A stretch of 64,000 nucleotides of DNA from Palaemon carinicauda. Lineage: Eukaryota > Arthropoda > Malacostraca > Decapoda > Palaemonidae. Within the stretch, counting starts at the first letter, position 1, and each line of letters opens with the position of its first letter. The position numbers and the translations under genes were made by a program. Under the pieces are notes generated by a model, which saw only the letters and a program-made list of their open reading frames with translations, was not told the DNA's origin and did no database searches. The stretch covers positions 48,442,201 through 48,506,200 of the forward strand of contig NC_090768.1 in NCBI RefSeq assembly GCF_036898095.1, written 5' to 3'. Positions 11,831 to 22,958 of this stretch are shown here, in pieces.

Positions 11831-13674
11831 CCTGAGAAAATGAGGTTGATGCAGAAGGTCTGACCTGTCGGGTAGAGGCCATGGGGGTTGACTCGCCAGG
11901 TCTTTTAGGTCCGTGAACCACTCTCTCCGGCCACCAGGGCGCTACCAAAGTCATCTTTAAGTTTCGGGCTGTCCTTACTCTGTTGAGCACCTGCCTTATC
12001 AACGTGAAAGGGGGAAAAGCGTACACGTCTAGATTGTCCCACTTGTGCTGAAAGGCGTCTTCCAAGGTTGCCTTCGGGTCTGGTACAGGAGAACAATATA
12101 CGGGGAGTTGAGCGTTGAGTTTGGTTGCAAAGAGGTCCATCCTCCTTGCTTCTTTATGTATGCTACTACCGTGGCGTTGTCGCACATCAACGCCACGGTG
12201 TTTCCCCTTAGAAGATCTGCGAAGTGCAGGCAAGCCTTCTGGACTGCCTTCAACTCCAGGACATTGATGTGGAGTTCCTTTTCTCCGTCCAACCATGTCC
12301 CTCGCGCTGTTTCGTCGAGGAGATGAGCTCCCCATCCTTGGTTGGAGGCGTCTGTGAACAGAAGCAACTCGGGGGGGTCGCTCGCGAAGGGCATCCCCTT
12401 GAGCGAGTTCGACCGGCAATGCCACCATTCCAGGGAGGGCCTCGTGTTTGGTAGAACTGGGATTAGGACTTGTTGCGAGTCCAGTTGGCACCAGAGGTTC
12501 TTCAGGTTCCATTGCACGGCTCGGAGCCTTACCCTCCCCTGGGGAACTAGTTTCTCCAACGACACCAGGTGCCCTATCAGTCTTTGCCAGTCTTTTGCTC
12601 TCCTGGGATGCCCCGATAGGAACGGCCGAATGATTTCCATGAGGTTGTTTATTCTGTCTCCCGAAGAGAAGGCTTTTCTCAGAATGGTATCTAATGTCAT
12701 TCCCAAGTAGGTCATTCTGGTGGATGGGGATAGGTTTGATTTTTTTTGGGGGGGTTGATCACGATGCCCAGATCCTTGCAAAACTGGAGGAGTTTCATCC
12801 CTTGTTCCTCCAAGAGGTCCTTCGAGGAGGAAAGAAGCAACCAGTCGTCCAGGTATCGGATGAGGCGAATGCCTCGTTCGTGAGCCCACACTGAGACAGT
12901 CGTGAAGACTCTCGTGAACACCTGGGGCGCTGTTGACAATCCGAAGCAAAGGGTCTTGAATTGCAGGATCTGGGAACCCCATTTCACCCGGAGAAACTTT
13001 CGACTCGAGGGGTGGACCGGAATTTGGAAGTAGGCGTCCTTGAGGTCTATGGTCATCATGTAATCTTTTTCCTTCAATGACAGTAGGACTGACTTCGGAG
13101 TGTCCATTTTGAAGTCTGTCTTCTTGATGAACTTGTTGAGAGCCGACAGATCTATAACCGGCCTCCCCACACCCCCCCCCCCCGTCGCTTTTTCTACCAG
13201 GAATAGGCGACTGTAGAAACCCGGGCCTGGGAGAAGAATTTCTTCCATGGCGCCCTTCTCCAACATGGAGGACACTTCCTCTTGAAGGGCGGTCTTCTTC
13301 AACGGGTCTTTGGGAGCCAGCCATTCCGCCCGGCTGGCCGGGATTAGAGGGGGTGGTTCTGCTAAGAACGGTAGTCTGTAGCCCTCCTTCAGTACGGACA
13401 CTGTCCAAGGCTCCGCTCCGTGAGCCTTCCATGCTTGCCAATGTAGTCTGAGGCATCCCCTAACCCGAGGCTTGGGCGGGGATAGGGGGCCTCTCACTCT
13501 ATCTCCTTCTGGAGGAGCGGCCTGAACGGCCTCTCCTAGAGGCAGAATAACCTGTTCTAAAGGAGTTTGAGGATGCTGGAGCCCCCCTACGGGGGGGCTG
13601 AGGCGCTGAGGACCAGGAGGAAGAGGGAGCCTCTCTCCTCGTCGTGCTGGGAGAGGCCTGGGCCGTCGCGGCAC
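11830..13674 (-). pseudogene. Element 1 RT-RNase H-MT polyprotein, frame-broken and deleted
   Basis: RT copies element RNA into DNA. The frame 13674-12712 carries GFYSRLFLVEKA, LDLSALN-like VIDLSALNKF, TIDLKDAYFQIPVH (motif A aspartate), CFGLSTAPQVF and RYLDDWLLL (catalytic DD at 12841-12855). The frame then shifts in a run of C followed by A at about 12745-12759, and 12730-12140 continues with YLGMTLD, then RNase H (LLLFTDASNQGWGAHL, HINVLELKAV, LMCDNATVVAYIKKQGG). There the sequence jumps directly to the MT segment (MDLFATKLNAQLPVY, VYAFPPFTLIRQVL, TLVAPWWP), so about 60 residues of the RNase H end seen in element 3 are missing. A poly-C stretch at about 13182-13195 also expands the glycines before the conserved RPVID. 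Confidence 0.88.
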
Positions 13675-15971
13675 TGTCTGAGACGGACCTCTTGTAGGGC
13701 GGTCTCCTAGTAGGCGTAGGCCTGGGGGTGTTCAAATCTTTCCGCTTCGAGACCTTCTCCATAATGGTCTCTAATTCTTTTAAGGGGAACAAGGAGTCAC
13801 CCCACAAGGGCAGGCTGCTCATGGCCCGCGCTTCCCTGTCTGGGACCTTCCGTGACACCTTAGCCAGGATGGTGTCTCTTTTGCGGAGTACCCAATTCGC
13901 TGTCAAGGCGAGCGACTGGTACGTCAAGAACTTTAAGGTTTTACCCCCGGAGGTAATAAGTTCCCTCAGGAGGTTCTGCTGGTCAGGGTCCCCGGGGTCG
14001 AACGAGGCTTGCACTCCTACTAAGGTGGAAGCCCACCAGTCCAGCCAAGAGGAGACGTGCACCAGGTCCCTCGACATTTCTTCCATCATGGAGGCCTCCG
14101 ATGGAGAAAAACAAACTGGGGCCGAAGAGGCTCTATCTTCTGAGACTCAGGATGTCAAGGGAAGATTCCACTTTACAGGGGCCTGGACGACGCCCTTCTG
14201 GCACATATACCTTGCCCTGATTCTTGAGGGTCTGGAGCAATTTTGAGGAACTCTGAGTTTTGGGGGCCTCGGCATTACTAGCCACCACTTTGTCGACATA
14301 TTCTTGCCCTAGGACCAGATCTCGGGCTAGAGGAAGCGCTAGAGAGGTCTTAGGTTGGGTAGGGGTCTGCATTATCCGTAAAAGGCTGGACCTCCAGTAG
14401 TCTTCGTCAGTAGCTGCAGGTTCCTCAATCTTATGGTGCCTCCTGATAAGGCCAATCACCCTTCTATAGGCCGAGTCCTCCGTTGGGGAGCCCTCCCTAC
14501 CGTCAGCCGAGGTCTCGGCTTGAGACCGGGGAGCTGGGTTGCCGGGCACACCGACCGGACGCCTAGTTCTTGGAGCCAGGGGCGCCGTCCTACCGAGGTA
14601 CTGGACTTCTTCGGCGGGGGCGTCCGCACCAGGGGCAGGGGTTAACGCAGGCATCGTCGACTCAGCAAGGACTCTCGTCCGCTCAAGGTCTCTGGGTCAC
14701 TAGGACGCGGTTCCCGTGGGCTGACCCGACAGCGGGAACCGTTCCTTCCAACCCGAAGGCCGCACCAGCTGGGCTGGTTCGGCCAGGCTGCCCGAAAAGA
14801 AGCGCGTTTCCCCCCGCTGGGCGGGGTGAACCGGAGGCTTCGAGGACTTATGCCTACCTGTAGAGTCCTTCTCGCAAACTTGCTTGCGAGGGTCAAAGCC
14901 GTGTTAGGAGGAAGGTATCCTTGGCGAGAACTCCTTGGACCGGCGGTCCGGGGAACAACGTACTCTTGTCTCACGGGGTACGAAGACCCAATCACCATAC
15001 GGTGACCTACTCCTCCTGTACTTACGTCTTGGAGAGCGGGAGCGCTTCCTGCTGTATCTGGCGCGCGACCTAGAACGGGAACGCCTGCTCCTGGACCGCT
15101 CTCTCCGACGGCGATGTTTTCTCCTGGCGTCCTCCCCCGACGAGTAATACTCTTCTGAAGAGCCCGACGACACTGTACTTACCGCATGGCGGGCGGTAGC
15201 GGGGACCGCGGGGGACTTCGTAACTCGTTGAGTGCCCGAGGTAGACGGTTGAAGGAATTCTTCGGGGACTTCCGTGAGGGGGGTCGGGAACGATGATTGA
15301 CGCCCCACGCTAGGAAGCCAGGGATCCAGGCCCTCTTCCATTCCTAACGGGGACCTACCAGGTGTCTTCGGAAGCTTCCAACTGAAGGCATCATTCCCCG
15401 TAGAACCTAACTTACCCTGGTTGTCGCCTCCTGCCGAAGACCCTGAAACACAGGCCCACGAAGGGGGCGAAGACACAGACACAACGTTACTACCCCACAA
15501 GGGGTCATCGGAGGACACGTGCCCCCCGAGCACGAGGGCCGACTCTCCGGACGCACTACTGGGCTCTTCACTAGCCCTAGAAGGACCCGCAACCCCCACT
15601 GCACATTCACTAGACTCTAGGGGAAGATCGCTTTGTTCTTTCTCCACGACAGACTTACCTCGGCCCCTACTCTGCGTAGGGGACGGCGAAACAGAGGCCC
15701 CGTCGGACCGCTCACTGGGTGATGGTAGCGGCGAAGTAACGCTAGCTTTCCTGGGGGAACGTTTTGACGATTTCCTCTTTTTAGTTCCGTAACGTACCCA
15801 CTGGATATCACTCCAACCTACACACTCGGGGCACGTATCTGATGACGAACAAACCCTTCCCCTAGAGGAGGAGCAAAGGGAGTGAGGGTCCACTTCAGGC
15901 TTGGAGAGGAACGCTCCACACGATTTACCGACTCTAGGCCCAGGACAACGACGGATTTGCTCCATATGCAC
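13499..15971 (-). pseudogene. Element 1 gag-like protein with zinc-type motif and RS-rich segment
   Basis: Three minus-strand blocks (15971-14904, 14654-14133, 14089-13499) together correspond to the gag of DIRS elements. Near the N-terminus a motif VDPHSLCSSSRGRVC followed by CPECVGW resembles the Cys-rich N-terminus of element 3, although one cysteine position reads Ser. Residues of about 276-325 of the first block are Arg/Ser-rich (RSRSRRSRSRSRARYSRKR and neighbours, about 14996-15146). The last block ends in another Arg/Ser-rich tail (SASRRGRSGRSSRRR). The first and second blocks share a frame but are separated by TAA at 14904-14906 and by stops near 14697-14702. The third is shifted. The end overlaps the RT frame by about 175 bases, as is usual for these elements. 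Confidence 0.8.
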
Positions 15972-16165
15972 AAACGCAAGACACAGGCATGTAGGGAATC
16001 AAGGAATACACTGGGTAAGCACAAGGGTGGAAGGTGAACACACAGGAACACCCGGGAACAGTACACAGGAAACACAAGTTACCACGCGGGGAACACGTGG
16101 GACACACAGAACGCACACAAAGGATCGATAGAGAACGAGAGCGACGTGTTGACACGTCGCGACCA

Positions 16166-16367
16166 GAGAACTTACTGGAGATGTTGACCCGGGCGGACAT
16201 CGACCTAGCGATAAGCCTACCCTCGGGGCACATTCTTTAATGCCGGGGTAGGCCTCCATAGAAAACGGGATAGAGGGTACCCTACACAAAACTCTGGTCG
16301 GTAGAGAGGAGATTACAGGTAACTCCTGAGAAAGTAGTTCGAGGTAAGTATTCGTGTTGGAACAAAT
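16166..16367. repeat. Element 1 right inverted terminal repeat
   Basis: Reverse complement of 10072-10258 with about three mismatches. It ends in GTGTTGGAACAAAT, which reappears inverted in the ICR. The flanking bases do not repeat the left flank. Confidence 0.9.
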
Positions 16368-16374
16368 TAGGATT

Positions 16375-17650
16375 AAGAAGGATGCTGCCTTTCAGGACTT
16401 CTCAAACCCTTTCCCTACTTACGACCTCTGGGACCTCCAAACTAAGGACCCACTGAACAAATACCTTCCCACAGAATCAGTCACATGTCTGATGGACAAG
16501 TTGGTCTTCATTAAGAGTCTACATAATACATCATACTCCTCTCTCTGTACACCAAACAACATTGTGGATAAAAGGATCAATAATAGGCTCTGTTCTGGCC
16601 TTGGCTCCTTCTAGAATATTAATACCAAATAAACTACGCCTCCTAGGTAAGTTCCTTCCTTCCAGCAGTGAAAAGATAGGCTATCTGCTCTTAAGTTTCA
16701 ATAGTACTCCTGAATAAGGGTATCACTTATCTAAAAGGTTCATGGCTAGAAGATGTAGAAGACGATTCCCATCTCTTATCCTTGGGTATGTTGCTTGTAG
16801 CAAGTAAGTAGTTAACTTAGCTGAACATTGGGTAAGACCCACAATAAGTAGAAGTCCTACGTCAGGGCAATCACTCCCATTTCCTGGACAAGCCCCTCCC
16901 TCTCACCTTAATCAATTGTTAAGCATGGAGACATCAGACCCTGTAAAGCATTCAGTCAGGGAGAGTAACATCCTGACAACCCTAAACAAATACAGCACAA
17001 ACTTATACATCTCCATTCACTCGGCACAAAAGAAGTTTCTATGCCTTGTCTGGTAGGGCAGGACCTTCCAATTCAAGACCTTTTGCTCTGGCTTTGCAAC
17101 AGCTACCCACGTCCTCAAGAGGGCAGAATAGGCATTGGCCTCCTAGGCTTACTAAGTATATAGCAGTAGCTGGATGACAGAGTGATTTTGCTTTCCTTCA
17201 ACCAAGCATTGGTCAGAGGCCTACAGATTTTGTCAGGATCAGCCACTAATCAGGCCTGCATATAAACAAAATGAAGTTCGACCTCACCCATTCCACAAGA
17301 GTAATGTACCCAAGTATAGAGATGGAAACCATTCAGGGGAGGGTAAACCTGTTTGAGATGAAGGATGAGGCATCTCAAGTTTACCCCTCATCAATTCTCA
17401 AGACACTCAGCCCTCTGCAAAGCAATCACAAGCAGTTTGCCTGGAAAAATTTATCCTTTCCGCAGATTCAGGATACGTTCTCTCCAACTCCAAAAAGCAA
17501 AGAACTGCAAAGCATCCTCCTGTGATGATGGAACCTTCACAACCTATTGAAGGGAATCACACTAGTCCCAACCAACCACAAGGTTCTAACTTGGATGGGG
17601 AGTACACACCGCTGACCTTCACATCACAATTGAACACTTGCTGCAGTATG
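16375..17650 (+). mobile_element. Degenerate DIRS-like RT relic on the plus strand
   Basis: From about 17015 the plus strand reads IHSAQKKFLCLVW, then GRTFQFKTFCSGFATATHVL, then an LDD box with VILLSFN (CTGGATGAC at 17172-17180), then KHWSEAYRFCQDQ-like and MEMETIQGRVNL-like blocks. These are in the order of DIRS RT motifs from DAYFxIPIH to past the catalytic loop. Stops and frame changes are frequent. The open frame 16354-16614 may be gag remains, but I cannot show it. It is the only DIRS-like copy in the window on the plus strand, and it abuts the right end of element 1. Confidence 0.6.
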
Positions 17651-17739
17651 TATGACAGAATCCACAAACTTTAAAATCTACAACGAATGACTCTCGTACC
17701 TTGATAACAGAATTTACAGCCTCACCAATTTGCACAACA

Positions 17740-18437
17740 ATATGGATGACAGTTTTTTTTCTTAAAATCTTTAAACCAGCCACAGCTCAACTTTAATGTT
17801 TCTCTTTCTATGTCTGCTAAAGCATCTGGCTCCTATTTAACAAAGTCAGCATACATTACCTTTGCCTTTTCACAAATTATTATCCAAAAATCATATCTCC
17901 TACTAACTTCTTTGATCCAGATGAACACAATTTTTCTATGTTATCAAGAACAAGTGGCCATTGTTTCATAAATGCCAGCACCCTTTTCTCAACATAAGTT
18001 GATTTTATTTCTTCTTTTTTCTTGAGATTCATACAGATTTTCGCGAAATCTGCCACACACGCACCTTGTTCAATCTTCTCAATAATTTCTTTTTACACTT
18101 CTGCGGTAATCACCTCACACTCTTTCTTAATCGTCTTGGGGGTCATTTTCTAGATATGTACTGTACTATTAACTTGATGATGGATATTGGCAATCAAAAT
18201 TTTTTAAAGAACACACGGTCACAACTTTACAAAATTCAATGAACACCTCGTGGGTGGTGTATAGGCACTGCATGACTGGTCTTTGAATTGAGTGCTAGTC
18301 TCATTAGTATTTGTCCATGAAAAATGCGCATATGAAAATAAGATTTTGCTCACAGTGTGATAAGCTAATTCTAATTAGTATGCTTATATACTGATTTATT
18401 CATATTCAAAGTTATATATAAAATGGGGTACCACTGT
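17740..18437 (-). mobile_element. Truncated Tigger/pogo-like DNA transposon, N-terminal part
   Basis: On the minus strand the segment begins with an end of the form TACAGTGGTACCCCATT (about 18424-18439), like the CAGTGGTACC ends of Tigger elements. About 290 bases on it reads MTPKTIKKECEVITAEV, then EIIEKIEQGACVADFAKI and RVLAFMKQWPLVLDNIEKL, which resembles the N-terminal helix-turn-helix region of Tigger transposases. The catalytic part is missing because the copy stops at the plus-strand DIRS relic. It is a separate copy from the one at 18550-20760, whose N-terminus lies at higher coordinates. Confidence 0.55.
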
Positions 18438-18549
18438 ACATCCGACTTCATATACAGTATTTCATCAGCAGTTTTTTATGATACCTATATCAGTTACTAC
18501 TAATGCCATTGCCTAATCTATAGTCCTCGACTTTATTTCCTTCATCAAC

Positions 18550-20760
18550 AGCTTCATCAATCAGGGTTTCTTCTTGGATATGAAAGTTGCTTCAACGCTT
18601 GAGGAGGCTTTTGAGGTAGAGGACACTGGTATAAAGTATATGTCCAAGGAAGTTGGCACGTTTTCTGCCTTTTTCCTTCATAAATAGGATGGCAGCACAC
18701 AACAGAGTAATTAACTCCCATTGACATTAAAAGAAAATCACTCAGTGTTGGTATCATGATCCTCAAACACAGCAAGCTATAAAGTACCTGAACTGTATAT
18801 GTCCAAGGAAGTTGGCACCGTTTTCTGCTTTTTTCCTTCATAAATAGGATGGCTGCCCACAATAGAGTAATTAAATCCCAATGACATTTATGAGAATCGG
18901 TCAGCGTTGGGATCCTGATCCTCAAACACAGCAAGCCCTCTCCACGAGAGAAAATGCTTTGGCCATCATTTTCGTCTAAAACTTCTTTGACTGAAAAGGC
19001 TCCTCTATATATTCTTGGTCTTCCTTGCAATGCATCTCTTCCAGCTCCATCAAACCTTTGTTTGTTAGCTTCTCAGAATGAGATTCAAACCACCCCTCAA
19101 AATCCTCTTTCCCCCATCAAGATGTTTTTCACGAAGCTCAATTAGACTGGGGACGATAGAATTTGAATCTGTTTCTTGTTTGAGTCCCTCAAAGATGTTA
19201 ATGAACTGTGGTAATAACGTCCCCCACACACGGTTCATATTTGTAACTGTCACTTCTTTCCACGTAGTATCACTATTTTGGATACAGTTGTTAATATTAT
19301 AGCCTTCCAAAAGTCCAATAAGCTGACACCAGTTATCCACTTCCTTCAATGCTTGCCTGTAGGTCTGACGTATAGTATTTTTTGAAGTTGATTATTACAC
19401 CTTGATCCATAGGCTGGAGAAGTGAGGATGTGTTAGGGGGTAGAAACATATTCTCAACATTCAGGTGGAAATCATCCAAGAAGGGTGGATGCCCTGGGGT
19501 ATTATCCAAGATTAAAAGAATCTTGTATAGAATTCCCTTCTTCAGACAATATAACTTCATCTAAGGAATAAATTGGTGAAAGCACCAGTGACCAAGGCTT
19601 TGCACTTGATATACATTTGATGGGAAGACAACTTATTGTCAAATTTTTCAGAGCATGTGCATTGGCGGTGAGGTAAACTAATAACGGTTTTAACTTTATA
19701 TCACTAGAAACATTGTCATCCCGCGAGCAGCGTTATCCTATCCTTCGCACCTCTGAATACTGGCATCATCTCATCCACATGACTGCTACAAGTTTTTCTA
19801 GCATTTTTTTTTTTACAAGAGGCCAGTTTCATAGATATTAAAAATCTGTTGAGGAGTGTAACCTCCCTTCTCTATTCTTTTCCTTACCTGTTTCGGAACT
19901 TTATTTCTCCTTTGTTTGCATTCATCTCTTCACAGCTAACAGCTACGTAGTGCAAATTGGCACATTTCTAAAACAATGAAATCACCCATGACTTGCAAAA
20001 AAAGTATCATTAGCAGGTTCTTACCCTGTCTTAGCCCTTAGATCTTCCAAAAGGCTTCATGCCCTCTCTTGTGTGAGCATTAAGGTTAAGTAGTGCGAGT
20101 ATCTGCCCCTGGTGTTCAATCCACGTGTATAGAAGTCTCCATCTCCTTTACCAGCTTTCTGCATTTCATGCTAATTATTGTCAACCGAGTAGACAATCTA
20201 CTGAAAGCTTACAATGCTCCATAATATTGCTTTTGTTCTTTTAAATTCTACACACTGTCAAAATTATTTATATTCTATGAATGTGCTACACTTGACATCT
20301 TTTCAACAGAATCTAAGTTCTTAATCATTGCAACCTTCGTTTTCATAGAGATTGCTTACAGCTTCTTAGCATTGCCTCTATCATCTCTTGGCTAACTCTT
20401 TCCATTAGCCATTATGGAATATTTTTTAAGAATATACTGTACAGTACAGTTAAACAAAACAACAAAATATAGCAAACAACTGGAGCATAAACAAACGTGA
20501 GTCACCACGTAACCAGACTGACTGTGTGATTCTGTGGGTATGGCACTGTGCTGCTTAGTGTGGGTTGCAGCCAAACATACTGTATACACTACTATGCTGA
20601 AGACGCGCAATTCAAAATTTGCACTAGCAAAAGATTGCAAACATTACTTCATTATAACGGCAAGTGTGTTCGTAACTTCAACGTTTGTAAGTACTGTATG
20701 GTTGTGTCTGTAATCATACTGTATACTCCAAGGGTTCAGCCCCTTGATAAATAACACAGA
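18550..20760 (-). mobile_element. Tigger/pogo-like transposon relic with DDE transposase remains
   Basis: Minus-strand frames give a DDE_1 transposase in order: PQQIFNIYETGLL (about 19875; the first catalytic Asp position reads Tyr), FRGAKDRITLLAG (about 19755), IKLKPLLVYLTANAHALKN (about 19690), LLILDNTPGHPPFLDDF (about 19510), FLPPNTSSLLQPMDQGVI (about 19435-19395) and WKEVTVTNMNRVWGTLLP (about 19265). Several stops and frameshifts break it. The right end (about 20650-20740) contains TTCGTAACTTCAACGTTTGT, like the repeated TTCGTAAGT blocks at Tigger ends. The downstream third contains a tandem duplication. This is a cut-and-paste transposon, now inactive. Confidence 0.7.
18635..18936. repeat. 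Tandem duplication of about 160 bases
   Basis: Two diverged copies begin with GTATATGTCCAAGGAAGTTG (18635 and 18794) and end with CCTCAAACACAGCAAGC (18777 and 18936). They lie inside the 3' part of the Tigger-like relic and create an internally repeated open frame (18557-19030, minus) that I do not regard as a gene. Confidence 0.75.
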
Positions 20761-21060
20761 CCCTATAGTATAGCACACACTTGAACATTCAAGAAAATGC
20801 ACAAGTAATGAAATTCCATAAAACTTATAGCTTAAACTGAACTGCCTATCATAGTTACCATTCAATTAAAGAAATTTATCAGAAAAATGTATCATGTCAG
20901 TAAATAGAAGCTTTACAAAATGCATCATTATAACAAAGACCAAAGTAAAGAAATTATGTAAGTTGAGCTTATTAAAGTAATCATCTGTTATTGCAGGGAC
21001 CATTATAACAAAGGAGATGAAATGATGCAAAAATAAAACTGTGAAAATTTTAGGGGGGAA
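20761..21060. other. Intronic interval without recognised feature
   Basis: AT-rich sequence between the Tigger-like relic and the SINE pair. Nothing is supported beyond short chance frames. Confidence 0.4.
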
Positions 21061-21071
21061 ATCAAGAACTA

Positions 21072-21213
21072 CTGCAATACCTCCTATATAGTAAAGTGGT
21101 GGCATGCTAGCCTTGCATTTACATAAACTGCAGATCGAGTCCAAAATTAGCTTGTGAATTTTAGCTGTTTACTTGGGAGGTTACTGCTATAATTGGGCAC
21201 CAAGGTTGTGAGA
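21072..21213 (+). mobile_element. tRNA-derived SINE, first copy
   Basis: The copy contains a tRNA-like promoter: an A-box-like block around 21089-21106 (AGTAAAGTGGTGGCATG) and a B-box-like block CAGATCGAGTCC around 21130-21142. The spacing is about that of a tRNA gene. A 70-base tRNA-unrelated tail with GGGAGGTTACTGCTATAATTG follows. It is diverged and does not fold into a full tRNA, so it is a SINE and not a tRNA gene. Confidence 0.65.
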
Positions 21214-21237
21214 TTTTTTTGAAAAATTAATAAGAAT

Positions 21238-21377
21238 GGTACTACTTTCTAGGTAGTAGAGTGGTAGCATGCTAGCCTCGCATTTACATGGACTGCAGAT
21301 CGAGTCCCAATTCAGCTTATGAGTTTAAGCAGTTTACTTAGGAGGTTACTGCTGTGATTGGGCACTGAGGTTGGGGG
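21238..21377 (+). mobile_element. tRNA-derived SINE, second copy in tandem
   Basis: A better-preserved copy of the element at 21072-21213, about 170 bases downstream in the same orientation. The A-box-like block is TAGAGTGGTAGCATG (about 21256-21270) and the B-box-like block is CAGATCGAGTCCC (about 21295-21307). The tail again has GGAGGTTACTGCTGTGATTG. Tandem spacing suggests either a dimeric SINE or insertion next to an existing copy. Confidence 0.68.
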
Positions 21378-22108
21378 TTGTGTTTGCCAAGCTGACATTC
21401 TGATGAGCTCCTCTTTAGATTGAATTGGAACTGAAACCTGATACCTTTCCAAACAATTACCAAAAGAAAAGCTTTATTATTTCTATGAAGTTCCCCTGAT
21501 GCTTATGTTGCTTCCCTCTCAAAGCTGTTTAAATTTCAACATCTACCAAAAACTGAAAAATTCTGCTTTCTTTCCTTGCAAAATTCTTCCCCTTTTGGCA
21601 AGCATCGAGCCATCTGGTGGTTTACTATCTAAGGGATGATGCATTATAGTTCCCTTTACCATTCAGTTCTCTTTTCACATGTACCGTGATCGATCGTCTA
21701 TAATCCCACATGATTTAAATTAGGATTTTTCCTTTGTGGTCTTAGGTTATTCAGTTTTTAATTGGGGATGTTTTATTCTTGGATTGCTATGAAAGCTGGT
21801 GAGTGGTTCGAATATGCATGAGTAAATCACAAGGTGATTACGAATTATTCCCAGCTTTGTGAAACATGCCAGCTGGCGGGTTGTGTTTGCTTTTTATGTT
21901 TAGAGGAAGATGCTTGCTTAAAATTTATCTTTTTGGGTATGTTCAGTTGATAGCTGATCGTTTTCATTGTTCTGATTTAACGTAAATCAATTATTATATG
22001 CCATCATTATTTAGCTTTTTTTACCATTTAGTTCATGGAAAAATCCAGAAGACTGGGAAACTTTAAATATTTTACAGGAAAATGTACATTAAGCGAGCTT
22101 CCAAAAAT
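21378..22108. other. Intronic interval without recognised feature
   Basis: About 730 bases up to the left end of element 2. I see no coding similarity, terminal repeats or tandem structure. Confidence 0.4.
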
Positions 22109-22435
22109 GTTATTTTCCTTAGTAAAATAAATTTTTTAATATACTTACCCGATGATCATGTAGCTGTCAACTCTGTTGCCCGACAGAAATCTAAGGTCGG
22201 GATACGCCAGCGATCGCTATACAGGTGGGGGTGTACACAACAGCGCCATCTGTGAGCAGGTACTCAAGTACTTCTTGTCAACAAGAACTCAATTTTCTCC
22301 TCGGTCCACTGGTTCTCTATGGGGAGGAAGGGAGGGTCCTTAAATTCATGATCATCGGGTAAGTATATTCAAAAATTTATTTTACTAAGGAAAATAACAT
22401 TTTTCAATATTAATCTTACCCGATGATCATGTAGC
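22109..22435. repeat. Element 2 left terminal repeat and ICR
   Basis: The left repeat runs from the outer end (TTATTTTCCTTAGTAAAAT, 22110 on) through CCCGATGATCATGTAGCTG to about 22310. At 22345-22398 the outer end recurs inverted, and it is joined at 22399 to the inverted right outer end (CATTTTTCAATATTAATC). Between the two lies GTT, which also flanks the left end of the element. The repeat contains the palindrome GCGATCGC shared with elements 3 and 4. Confidence 0.9.
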
Positions 22436-22958
22436 TGATTCACACCCAGGGTGGTGGGTGGAGACCAGCATACATGTTAACATTAGAAGCTAAGTATCCC
22501 GTATCTCATTTTAGCAGTTATTCAAAATAACAAACATAAAATAAATAAGTACCTGGTAAGGAAGTCGACTTGAACCATTACTCTGCCTTTTTAAGTACGT
22601 CTTCCTTACTGAGCCTAGCGATCCTCTTAGGATGCTGAGCGACTCCTAGGTGCTGAAGTATGAAGGGCTGCAACCCATACTAAAGGACCTCATCACAACC
22701 TCTAATCTAGGCGCTTCTCAAGAAAGAATTTGACCACCCGCCAAATCAACCAGGATGCGAAAGGCTTCTTAGCCTTCCGGACAACCCATAAAAACAACAT
22801 TAAAACATTTCAAGAGACAGATTAAAAGGATATGGAATTAGGGAATTGTAGTGGTGGAGCCCCCACCACTACTGCACTCGTTGCTACGAATGGTCCCAGA
22901 GTGTAGCAGTTCTCGTAAAGAGACTGGACATTCTTAAGATAAAAGACGCGAACACTGA

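Larger units (their letters stand above)
10034..16367 (-). mobile_element. DIRS1-like retrotransposon, element 1
   Basis: A 6.3-kb element with inverted terminal repeats, an ICR, and minus-strand gag, RT, RNase H, MT and YR segments. The two terminal repeats (10034-10258 and 16166-16367) differ at only a few positions by eye, so insertion is recent on an evolutionary scale. The ICR at about 10322-10420 joins the reverse complements of both outer ends, as in DIRS1. No target duplication is seen, as expected for YR integration. The coding part is damaged: stops in gag, single-base frame breaks in RT and YR, and a deletion in RNase H. It sits in the PLRG1 intron in sense orientation. Confidence 0.9.

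Noticed and set aside
12745..12759. C-run/A-run in element 1 as a programmed frameshift site
   Set aside because: It lies in the middle of RT, sister elements are in frame here without such a run, and an indel error or mutation explains it better.
14858..15025. Possible intron in element 1 gag (minus-strand donor at 15020-15025, acceptor CAG at 14858-14860, 168 bases, frame kept) that would skip the TAA at 14904
   Set aside because: The acceptor has a poor pyrimidine tract, stops near 14697-14702 would remain, and the removal would cut into the RS segment. Not supported without RNA data.
15934..16289. Overlapping minus-strand frames of 96-99 codons at the right end of element 1, with a near-identical peptide at 10132-10338 on the plus strand
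   Set aside because: Both are translations of the inverted terminal repeat. Identity comes from the repeat, not from a protein.
18557..19030. 157-codon open frame with internal repeat
   Set aside because: It arises from a tandem duplication in the non-catalytic part of a Tigger-like relic.
21089..21145. tRNA gene at the SINE
   Set aside because: A and B boxes are diverged, no complete cloverleaf can be drawn, and the unit is repeated with a non-tRNA tail.
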